Source: Macquaria australasica (Eukaryota; Chordata; Actinopteri; Centrarchiformes; Percichthyidae). Taken from it: a stretch of DNA of 64,000 nt. The stretch covers positions 558,001 through 622,000 of the forward strand of contig SEMN01000162.1 in the NCBI GenBank assembly GCA_005408345.1. The letters are read 5' to 3'. This document shows positions 34,565-44,385 of the stretch, piece by piece; position 1 is the first letter of the stretch, and each line of letters opens with the position of its first letter. Both the position numbers and the translations under genes were made by a program. The notes beneath the pieces are model-generated. The model had not been told where the DNA came from, made no database searches, and saw nothing but the letters and a program-made list of their open reading frames with translations.

Positions 34565-35880
34565 GTACCCCCCCCTTTAGGACCGGCTCCCGACGGTCCA
34601 GCTTGATCTGGGTGAAGCCGATAGAAGTCATCAATTAGGCTCTTGTCAACAATAAAACTGGTCGGTACCCAGGACCGTTCCTCAGGTCCGTACCCCTCCC
34701 AGTCTACCAAAAACTGTCTCCCCCGGCCCCTCTTCCTTACCGCCAGCAGTCTCTTGACCTTATAAACGGGACCCCCTTCTATCATCTTAGGCGGCGGTGG
34801 AGGCTTGGTGGGTGGCATCAGTGGACTTTCACGGACCGGTTTTACCCTGCTTACGTGGAAGGTGGGATGCACCCGGAGGGACCTGGGGAGTTTAAGTCGT
34901 ACGGCCACAGGATTAATCACTTTGGAGACTGGGAAGGGTCCCACAAACCTGGGAGCAAGCTTTCTGGTGTGCACATGGAGAGGCAGGTCTTTAGAGGATA
35001 ACCACACCCTCTGTCCCGGGGTGTACGATGGCGCCGGCCGGCGTCGACGATCGGCCGCTCTCTTCATGCGGGCTTGCCCCCTCAGGAGTATCCGGCGAGT
35101 GGCCGCCCAGATCTTCCTGCATCTCCTCACCAGGGCGTGGGCTGATGGTACCGTCACCTCCTTTTCATTAGCGGGAAAGAGTGGAGGTTGGTACCCATGG
35201 GCTGCCTGGAACGGCGAGAGACCGGTGGCTGCAGAAGGGAGCGTATTATGGGCGTACTCCACCCAGGTAAGATGTTTACTCCATGACGTCTGGTTCTGAG
35301 CCACCAGACATCTCAAGCCGGTCTCCAGTTCTTGATTGAGGCGCTCTGTCTGGCCATTGGACTCTGGGTGATAACCAGACGACAGGCTAACGGTGGCACC
35401 TAGATGACAAAATTCTTTCCAAAACATGGAACTAAACTGGGGACCTCTATCTGATACAATGTCTGCAGGAAGACCATGAATGCGAATGACCTGATTAATC
35501 ATAATCTCCGCCGTTTCTTTTGCTGTGGGCAATTTAGGCAATGGGATGAAGTGAGTCATCTTGGAGAACCTGTCTACCACCGTCAACACTGTCGTGTGTC
35601 CTCCAGACGGAGGCAGACCCGTGACAAAGTCTACAGAAATGTGCGACCAAGGCCGATGCGGTACTGGTAAGGGCTGCAAAAGCCCGACCCGGGCCTGCCT
35701 CGACGCCTTACTCTGGGCGCAGACAGAGCAGGCAGCCACGTATTCAGCCACATCCCTGGCGAGGGACGACCACCAGAACCTTTGCCGAACCACAAAAGTG
35801 GTTCTACTAGTTCCAGGGTGGCATGTGAGCTGCGAGGTATGTGCCCAGTGGATAACCTGAGATCGCCACCCTTCCGGTAA
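34540..35880 (-). pseudogene. Integrase with chromodomain of the gypsy element
   Basis: The frame after the TAG contains the HHCC zinc-binding region (HWAHTSQLTCHP ... CSVCAQ), the DDE residues in SVDFVTGLP, VSDRGPQFSS and HPESNGQTERLNQE, a GPF/Y-like module (FVGPFPVSKVINPVAVRLKL), and a C-terminal chromodomain (YKVKRLLAVR ... FLVDWEGYGPEERSW). The frame runs through the polypurine tract a few codons into the 3' LTR. Confidence 0.92.
34568..34578 (-). promoter_or_regulatory. Polypurine tract
   Basis: AAAGGGGGGGG on the minus strand ends three bases before the 3' LTR, the usual plus-strand primer site. Confidence 0.85.
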
Positions 35881-37518
35881 CTACAAACGGTTGGGGGGAC
35901 AACCCTCAGGAGTGGGTACACCACTGCACGCCCTCTGCACATCTTTTTCTATCTGCCAAGTTACCGATCCTACCACACGGTCAGGTGGTAGGATAGGTTC
36001 AGGTTCCTTAGCAGTTGGTTCCGGTTCATGCAGACGGGACAGAACATCCGGTTTGGTGTTCTGCGATCCCGGCCTGTATGAGAGGGTGAACCGGAACCGG
36101 CTAAAAAAAAGTGCCCACCTTGCTTGACGTGAGTTGAGTCTCTTTGCTTTTTTAAGATATTCCAAGTTCTTATGGTCCGTCCAGACGATGAACGGCTGCT
36201 CTGCCCCCTCCAACCAATGACGCCACTCCTCCAATGCCACCTTAACGGCCAGCAATTCCCGGTTCCCGACGTCGTAATTGCGCTCCGCTGGTGACAGTTT
36301 ATGGGAGAGAAAGGCACATGGGTGAATACGGTTGTCAGTGGCCGAGCGCTGCGACAGGACAGCCCCGACACCCTCGTTTGAAGCGTCCACTTCCACCAGG
36401 AACTGTCGCTTCGTGTCCGGTATGGTCAAGACAGGAGCCGTGGTAAAAAGTGTCTTTAACCGTTGGAAGGACTCCTCAGCCTGTGGACCCCACTGAAACG
36501 GAACCTTGGGAGAGGTTAGTGCGTGGAGCGGCGCCGCCACGGCGCTAAAGTTCCTAATGAATTTTCTATAGAAGTTTGCAAACCCTAGGAACTGTTCGAT
36601 TTTTTTCCGTGATGTGAGCGGACCCCAGTTGGTGACCGCACTAACCTTCTCCGGGTCCATCCTGACATGGTTCTCCGCAATAATGAATCCCAGAAAGGAG
36701 ACTGAGGAGGCATGGAACTCGCACTTCTCCGCCTTCACATACAGCTGATTCTCCAGCAGGCGAACCAGGACCTGGCGGACATGACGCTGATGGATCACGG
36801 GATCGGGAGAGAAGATTAGTATGTCATCTAAATACACAAAGACAAAGTCATTGAGGTATTCACGAAGTATTTCATTTACAAATGACTGGAAGACGGCGGG
36901 TGCATTTGTAAGACCGAAAGGCATCACCAGATATTCATAGTGACCTGTGGGGGTGTTGAACCCCGTCTTCCACTCATCCCCCTCCCTAATCCTCACCAGG
37001 TGGTAAGCGTTCCGCAGGTCCAGCTTGGTGAAGATTCGAGCCTGCTGGAGCAGCTCGAAGGCGGAGGAGATAAGTGGAAGTGGGTACCTGTTCTTGACCG
37101 TGATGTCATTTAAGGCGCTGTAGTTGATACACGGCCGGAGCGATCCATCCTTTTTCCCAACAAAGAAGAAACCGGCTCCGGCTGGCGAGGAAGAAGGACG
37201 GATGATGCCGGACCTCAGCGATGCCTCAAGGTACTCCTCCATGGCCTTCCTCTCCGGGCCGGAGATGGCATAGAGCTGGGCCTTGGGGATGGGAGCCCCT
37301 GGTAGGAGGTCTATGGCACAATCCCATGGACGATGAGGGGGCAGAGCTGTGGCCTTGGCTTTATTGAAGACCTCACGCAAATCATGGTAGCATCGGGGAA
37401 CTTTGGATAAATCCGGATAATCCCTCAGGACTAGATCCGGTGAGGTAAGTCCTGCTGGCTCTGATGACCTGGGGACAGAAGGAGACACAACAAGACAAGA
37501 GACGTGACAGGCAGGATC
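35881..37518 (-). pseudogene. Reverse transcriptase and RNase H of the gypsy element
   Basis: A long open stretch with RT motifs LDLRNAYHLV, MPFGLTNAPAVFQ and the catalytic YLDDIL. The RNase H motifs DASNEGVGAVL, NRELLAVKVALEEWRHWL, TDHKNLEYL and KPDVLSR follow. It is bounded by the in-frame TGA at 37519-37521 and TAG at 35881-35883, so the polyprotein would be cut in three. Confidence 0.93.
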
Positions 37519-37867
37519 TCACTCCTTTATCTTCCCTGTGGCCCAAACTATATGAGGGTTATGTCGTTTCAGCCATGGGAAGCCCAAAATCAAAGGATGT
37601 TGAGCACACTCGAAAAGATGAAATTGAATGGTTTCACTATGACATGAGTCTATAATTAGTTTGACAGGTTGAGTCTGATGAGTTACTCTGCTAAGCAGCC
37701 CCCCCATCCAAAGATCTAGCACAAACAGGCTGACTGAGAGTTTGAGTCCCCAAGCCTATACTCTTGGCTAATTCCTTGTCCATTAAACTTTCGTCAGCCC
37801 CAGAGTCTATAAGTGCCTGTAATGGAATAGTGTTACCATCAATGTACAGGGTTACTGCAGTCAAATT
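37519..37867 (-). pseudogene. Aspartic protease region of the gypsy element (broken)
   Basis: The catalytic DSGAD motif lies at 37807-37793. The following protease segment (ILGFPWLKRHNP) is in another frame, the shift falling at the seven-base C run 37699-37705. The frame then meets TGA at 37521-37519, where the downstream polymerase frame continues. Confidence 0.8.
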
Positions 37868-38974
37868 TCACGGAGGAAAGGTTCTGTTCTGAAATTGGCT
37901 CACCAGTATCCTCCTCATTCCTGGTGAGCCTCCTCTTTCAACGGGCAGGAAACCACCTGGTGCCCAGACTGCCCGCAATAGAAGCAAACCCTCCTTAAAA
38001 CGGCGTTGTCGCTCTTCGGGGGCTAGCTTAGTGCGTCCCAGCTGCATGGGCTCCTCCCGTCCTGTAGATGGCACCTGATCCTCCGTGCCTGCAGTCATGG
38101 ATCTTGTGAACCGGTGGAACTTCTGGACCCCCCACGGTGTTCCCTGAACCCCGGATGGCCTTCGGCTGGACCGACGACGTTCCGCCTCCCTTTCCTGGAG
38201 CCGGTTGTCGATGCGGACGGCTATGTCCACCAGAACCTCGAATTCTTCCGGGATCTCAAGGGGGGCTATCTGGTCCTTAATTTCTTCGTTGAGTCCGTTA
38301 ATAAATGCATCTTTCATGGCTGATGAGTTCCAACCGCTGTCAGCGGCAAGGGTACGGAACTCAATGGCGTAATCAATTACCCGCCTGGACTTCTGCCTCA
38401 ACCTCAGTAGCGCTCTAGAGGCCTCTCGAGCCGGGGAGGAATGGTCAAATAATTTAGATAAAGTCTGTGAAAAACCCTCTATGTCTTGACAAATGGCGGA
38501 TCCGCGAGACCACTCTGCTGTGGCCCACGCCGCCGCCCGCCCGGTCAGGTGAGAAATCATAAATGCCACTTTGGAGTGCTCTGAGCAAAAGGCAGCAGGG
38601 TCATTCTTGAAGTGCAGTTCGCATTGTACTAGGAAGGATCGGCACTCACCCGAATTTCCTGAATACTTCTCTGGATGGGCTAGTTGGACGGGGCGTGGGA
38701 CGACTTCTGGTCGGGATGTCGGAGTTAGCAATTGGACAGGCGCTGGTGGTACGGGCTGGGGTGAAGCAAGACCCTCCAGGCGGCCCAAGACGAGCTGCAG
38801 CTGTGCAGCCAGACGGCTTACTTGATTCGCGACGGATGACTGTAGTTCATTCTGTCGCTCAGCGATTTCAGATACTCCGCGTCCAATGGCGTTCAGCTGA
38901 GTCTCGTGTTGCTGTATCCTAGATCCCTGGGCTGCCAGAGCTGATCTGACTGAGCTTCCGTCCGCTGGGTCCAT
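37868..38974 (-). pseudogene. gag of the gypsy element (frameshifted)
   Basis: Likely start is the ATG at 38974 (MDPADGSS), just after the primer-binding site. The capsid-like region includes HPEKYSGNSGECRSFLVQCE and a DYAIEFRTLAADSGW motif. The expected CCHC zinc knuckle is not in this frame. It is readable at 37986-37945 in another frame (C-x2-C-x4-H-x4-C), so a single-base indel near 37987 disrupts the C-terminus. Confidence 0.88.
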
Positions 38975-38979
38975 GTCTG

Positions 38980-38989
38980 GCCAGATCGT
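38980..38989 (-). promoter_or_regulatory. Primer-binding site, self-priming type
   Basis: ACGATCTGGC on the minus strand, two bases inside the 5' LTR boundary. It does not start with the TGG typical of tRNA primers. It is the exact reverse complement of minus-strand GCCAGATCGT at 39143-39134 in the LTR, the predicted RNA 5' end. Confidence 0.6.
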
Positions 38990-38991
38990 AC

Positions 38992-39372
38992 TGTTACGCT
39001 TCCAGGCAAGGCAGGAAAGACCCAAATGCAGGACGCAGGAGACAGACAGGCTTTTAACTGTTTACTGAAGAAAATTAAGTTCTTTACAAAAAGGTTCTTT
39101 TAGAGCGCGACGTGACCAACCATGGGAATGGCAACGATCTGGCAACAAGACCAGGGAGACACTGACAATATATACACAAGAGGTAATGGGGAACAGGTGG
39201 AAACAATCGGGGCGGGGCAGACAATCACACAGGCGGGAAACACACAAGGACTGGAAGTAAAGGGACCTGAAACGAGAGGGAAGGTTAGACTTTTCAAAAT
39301 AAAACAGACACGCCAGAACAGGAAACAGAAATATGACAGACATGAACTTAACACAACCGACGAGACATAACA
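38992..39372 (-). repeat. 5' LTR of the gypsy element
   Basis: 381 bp. A minus-strand TATA box (TATATATT) lies at 39174-39167. About 31 nt downstream, near 39143, is a predicted transcript start whose first bases are complementary to the primer-binding region. Confidence 0.92.
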
Positions 39373-39377
39373 GTGTA
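39373..39377. repeat. Target-site duplication GTGTA, right
   Basis: Exact copy of 34183-34187. Confidence 0.9.
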
Positions 39378-39734
39378 TGTTTACAGTTGTGTAAAACAGG
39401 AATGTTGCCATAGACATCAGGTATTATTTGCGCAACCTAAGTCAGTTTTAATGACAAAATAACATTAACAACGCATCAAGAACCTGGGTGATTTAATGAT
39501 TAAATTAATGGGAGATAAAACAAACCAATACCAATTTATTTATCACCAAATAAGCCATTTGTTACAGTTTTACAGCACCATGAGTGTGTGCATTTTTAAC
39601 ATGAGTGGTCTCAGAGGAAACAAAACCATTGCCTCCAACCATGGCAGTATTACAATCATGCTTTGCCCATGGAGTTATACAAGGCCACCTACCTGCACTT
39701 GAAAGAATATTGTCTTAAACAAGGGAGGATAAGC

Positions 39735-39773
39735 GAGGGAGGGAGGGAGGGAGGGAGGGAGGGAGGGAGGGAG
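39735..39773 (+). repeat. (GGGA)n microsatellite
   Basis: About ten GGGA/GAGG tetranucleotide units. Confidence 0.9.
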
Positions 39774-39861
39774 GAATATGAGATGCAAAGTGGGTGACAA
39801 AGACGGAGGAAGAGCAAAGCGTGTTCCTGTCCAGATGGAGCCTCTGTGGGGATTTTGGACC

Positions 39862-39886
39862 GTGTGTGTGTGTGTGTGTGTGTGTG
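39862..39886 (+). repeat. (GT)n microsatellite
   Basis: About 12 GT units. Confidence 0.9.
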
Positions 39887-39899
39887 CGTGCGGGTGGGT

Positions 39900-42300
39900 G
39901 TGAGTGTGTGGATGAAGAGTAACGATTCTGGTACACTGCCATGTGGAGGCTGAGTAGGTGGATTACCTACTCTGGTTCAAAAGGGAAAGTGATGAGTAGG
40001 TGGATTTAAGGATTTTGATGGAAAGTAGTTATCAGGATGACCGCAAAATGTCACAGTGCTTCTGTCTGGTGTGAATACTATTTAAAAAAAAGTTAAAAAA
40101 TATATATATATAATAACCCAAATATTACAGTTAATATTCATGAAATCAAACCCAGTTATTGATACTATTTATGGTTGACATTCAAAGTATTTACATTCTG
40201 TAATTACCTCTCTATATATAGTAGTTGTCATCCACCATTCCTGTGCAGGATTCGAATGACACAAGGGATTCCCAGGAAATGATTGAGCATGTCATTCAGC
40301 ATTGGTTCCACACTTGTTGTTTCCACCAGCAAACGCGTTTGTCACAAAATCTACAAGCACTGAAATCTTCAGGAGAACAACTTTAAAGTGTAACCTGAAA
40401 AACTTGTTTCTGCTGACCCCCAGTGGTTTAACTTCTCACCTTGCAGCAGTGATGTACAGGTGTACTCCAGGACATCACTGTTAGGCGTGGTTACAAGTGC
40501 AACAGATCACAATTAAACAGGCTTGAAACATTTAACCAGAGCGGGCAGCAAAACAATGCTTTCCGGCCTGGTGTGAAGTTACTCTTTAACTTGATATCCA
40601 CCTTAAGTTTCAGCTGTCAGTAAAATGTGTTTGATTGCTTTTTATTGTGTGTGCTTTAGAAATTGTACAGTAACTCAAGCCCTTGCAGTATGAAGTAAAT
40701 CCCATACATGTAAAGAAGTTTTGCAGTTGCAATCTCTACTGGAAGAGTTTTCAGATTAAATACACCCTGAAACAAAAATCACTTACTTTCCAATGGGACA
40801 ATTCAATCAATATTAACTAGGGCTGTAAATTAAAAGTCAAATCCCAGCAGAGTAACACTTCATTTTGTGACCAACAGACACTTCCTGGAGCTGCTCATTT
40901 GACATGGAGAGCAGAAAAGCAGCTCCGAGGCTTTTAAACCCATTGAGCTTCATTTATACAGCTTTGAATCAGAAACAGTCATCCAGAGAAATGTCATTCA
41001 CTGTGAAGGAACCTTGAACACACAGACAACCAGAACAGCACATGCAGTGACATAATAAACTCTGGCCTAATGGACTCTTTTAGCGTGAATGAGTTTGTAC
41101 TGTATGGCGGCCTGAGAGTTCATTTAGTATGAGGCAAACTCTCTGTTGGTGCATCCATTTCATGGATTATATGGTATTACAATCTGTCCGTTCCTAGATG
41201 GAACATTATGGATTAGATAAGGACTGGTAATCCAACATGGAATATCATCTTTGGTATCTCAGGCCGATAGAGGTTTTACAGGAACTGGAAGGCCAGAGGT
41301 TAAGTCCCTGCTGCAGCCAGTATATCCATTCCTGTCAGTGTCCTGTGACTGTCCTGTGACTTCTTTTCTTCACACCCAGTGCTGCAGGCTGCCACTGCAC
41401 TCTCAATTTTCATGTTTCAGTGAGAAAGACAGCGAACAAAGACACCAATTCCTAAGTGTGATGCCTTTGTTTGGGGTGCAAAAACAAGAAGAAGAAAAAA
41501 AAAATAAACTGAGAAGAGATTTGAATTGACGTGTGAGAATCACACATTGAATTTGTGTCTCCTCCTACGCCTCTTTCGTTTGCTGCCTCTGAAAAATGTT
41601 GAGAGCGCAGAGAAAGAAATTAGCACCCTACGGCCTGCCAAAAGCAGTTAGAAACTAGCTGTGACAGGCAATTTGGTTAAAGCTGCAGTGCTGTAGCAGG
41701 TGTGAGACACGTCGCAAAAACAAAAAAGCCTGTAAGCCTGTAAGCCTGTTGCATATTGCATAACATGGTTCAGATGTTTTAGCCCCTTCAGCCTCCACAG
41801 ACTCACTGGGAGATCCACTACTACATGTACGGCCAAGAAATCTTCAGATGCTCGTTTAAGATTCAACAGAAAAATCCCAAAGTTGCCAAATATATCAGAT
41901 TAGATAGCATATGATGCAGAAGACATCTTGACAGTTCCATTTTCTTTTAGCTTAATATTTCAATAAATAAAACACGACACAGCCTCAGTAAAATGTGTAA
42001 CATCAGCGTTGAAGGGGTTAATGTCCTCATCTAAAGCATCAGTCAGAGTGAGCAGTTTCTCACACACGGTAACAAGGTTAACGGGACTTTGACTCGGTTT
42101 AGATCTGAGTTGTGTGACACCAGCCAGCTGACTGTGGCTGTCTGGCACGAGCATGAGAGCAGATGATTGACTTAAGCTATAAGTCCGTCACTAAAAGAGA
42201 GGATAGCGTGAACAACTGGCGCTTAGTCGTGTCTTATCAGATTGGCTCACACTAATTAGGGATTACAGGATACTGCTGTTTTCTCCTTTACCGCTCGGTG
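39900..42300. other. Non-coding spacer
   Basis: No exon or RNA gene recognised. AT-rich, with scattered single-copy-looking blocks (for example 40880-41130) whose conservation cannot be judged from one genome. Confidence 0.4.
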
Positions 42301-42308
42301 CTGTACAG

Positions 42309-42816
42309 CAGCGGTTCCCAACCTTTTCTGTCCGACTTACCCCCACAGCCCTATCAGATGGGCCTAAATACCTTTATCATACCCCTCTGATAGAAGGGGT
42401 GGCTTTATGGTATTGTTCAATGCTACTTTTTAGTAGTTTTGGCCAAGTTTGCATTTGTACTTCTGCCGTTTGGAGTGACAGAAACTGATTGTTTCAACCA
42501 TTTACAGTCTCTTGACTTTGAGCATTTTGTTCTCTTTTTTCCAGCTAGTCTTTCTGCAGACTTAATCAACTTACAATTGACTCAGGTTGGTGGAAAACTG
42601 AGGCACGTCTTCAGTCAGACATCTGACTGCCATTGTGACTATAAAGATCAGCAGCATCACACAAATTTGTAATCTTACTTGTGTGTAGATTTTTCACAAA
42701 TACACAAATATGTGGATATGTTTAATTTAATATATATATACATACATTTAATTTCTAGGTTTTTTTGTCACGTGCCCCCTGGTAACTGTACAAGTACCCC
42801 TGGTTGGGAATCACTG
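42309..42816. mobile_element. hAT-type miniature element with 8-bp target duplication
   Basis: Terminal sequence CAGCGGTTCCCAACC at the left and GGTTGGGAATCACTG at the right form an inverted repeat. Both ends are flanked by CTGTACAG (42301-42308 and 42817-42824), a perfect 8-bp duplication typical of hAT elements. It is 508 bp with no transposase. The interior matches the older copy in the SP-like gene. Confidence 0.85.
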
Positions 42817-43278
42817 CTGTACAGTATCTGTTAGTTGCTGTACTCATTGGCAAGATATTTATCAGTCACTTAACAGCTTGTCAAATCATCACCATAGTGT
42901 GTTGGTATACAGGCCCAAGAGAAAATCAAGACTAAAAAAATGATGTTGCATGACTTATGTCTCGAGGCGGAGAAGCATAGATAAATAGATTTGTTTTTAA
43001 ATCTCTACTCCTAGCTATTTGTTTTTACAAACCTCTTGTATACTTTGCCCCCTTCAATTTCTTCCCAACATATCTGTAAAAATGACAGTTTCGTGACAGC
43101 AGCCTTAAGAAGTCAGAGCCTCGTGCTGTGTATGCGTCTCTTTTTTTCTTTTCTGTCAGTAGAAGAAATGGTTGAGGAATGGGACATGAGGAGTGCAGGG
43201 ACTGAGTAAAGAGCAGGTGACAGTCGACAATGAGCGGAGGAGGAGGAGGACGCGGGGGTCTGAAGCAGAAATGTCACT

Positions 43279-43291
43279 GGGGGGGGGGGGG
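43279..43291 (+). repeat. Poly-G run
   Basis: Thirteen consecutive G within a GA-rich stretch (43200-43360). Confidence 0.9.
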
Positions 43292-43560
43292 TGAGAAGAT
43301 GAGAGGAGGGTGAGAATGGAGGGTGACAGAGAGGTGGGGAGGATGAAGGCAGAGTGAGAATCCAATGTGTCTATTTTAATACACAAAATGGAGACATAGA
43401 GATTACACAATGATGGCATATAGGTATATATACAATGAGATAAACACCTGTACAGTTCAGTGCAATCCAATAAAATAGACCTGCAATTTTTGAAGTTTAC
43501 AGTAATTGTTTGGTCATATGGTAAATCATGTAAGACATAAATTGAAACTGTGTTTTTTAA

Positions 43561-43716
43561 AGGAACAGTTAAGAGCCAGGCTAGCTGTTTCAAGACTTAC
43601 TGGCTGCTCGCTGAAGCCTTATATTCAAACAGACATATATGAAGTAGTATCACTCTTCTCATGTCACTCTTGGCACAAAAATGAAAAAGCATATTTCCCA
43701 AAATGTCAAACTATTT
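43561..43716. mobile_element. Short TTAA-flanked miniature element (deleted copy)
   Basis: Starts AGGAACAGTT after TTAA (43557-43560) and ends before TTAA (43717-43720). It contains AGAGCCAGGCTAGCTGTTTC and CATATTTCCCAAAATGTCAA, shared with the longer element at 46188-46550 and the fragment at 50724-50850. Confidence 0.6.
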
Positions 43717-44385
43717 TTAAAATTGCAGTTTCAATTTATGTCAATGAATGTCTTCCAAAAGTTGCTGGCCTATTTTATTGGATTGCATTAAATTGTACAG
43801 GTGTTTATGTTATTGTGTGTAAGAGTATCAGACTGCATATAAAATGTATCTGTCTTTACAGGCCTAAACATAAATACACATAAACACTGTGTATATACAG
43901 AATATTGTCTGTTCTATCTACTTTGTGCATGTCTTTTCATTGTACTATACATAGTGTGCTGTCCATTTAAGACTTTCACCGAATGTGAGGTCCTGAACCC
44001 ACTGTGCCTCTAAAACACATGCCACAGAAATAGAGCCAGTTTTTCCCCCCTGACTACATGAGTAGCTGGGACTCAACAGATGACTCACTGGGTCTCCCAA
44101 ATCCTCACTCTTAACTCACATCTACACCCGCTGCACCCGAGGGGAGAAGGCTCCAGGCTTTTTCTCCTTGAACTCTCTTTTAATTTGCTTAGAAGGAGAA
44201 TGAATAGAAGACTAGGAGAACAAAGAAATATAAGGTCTTTTCTGTCATTGAAAAAAATATGTATTTTTCTTGAGGAGTCTGGAGAGCACTCCTACTGTAG
44301 GAGGGTTTGCTCTCAGCAGGTTTTGTTAACAGTTAAAGTGTGTGCGTGTTTGTGTGTGCTTGTCCTTGAATTAAAGAGTAGCTGA

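Larger units (their letters stand above)
34188..39372 (-). mobile_element. Ty3/gypsy LTR retrotransposon, chromodomain (Tf1/sushi-like) type, near full length but defective
   Basis: A 5185-bp element on the minus strand. It has two LTRs (377 and 381 bp), a 5-bp target duplication GTGTA on both sides, a primer-binding region, gag, protease, reverse transcriptase, RNase H, integrase with a C-terminal chromodomain, and a polypurine tract. Order and chromodomain place it among chromoviruses. The LTRs appear identical except for a GACA duplication, so the insertion is recent. Four lesions interrupt the reading frame: a frameshift at the gag zinc knuckle (about 37987), a frameshift in a seven-base homopolymer (37699-37705), TGA at 37519-37521 and TAG at 35881-35883. 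Confidence 0.93.

Noticed and set aside
34805..35299. Plus-strand open frames within the gypsy element
   Set aside because: Antisense shadows of the integrase region.
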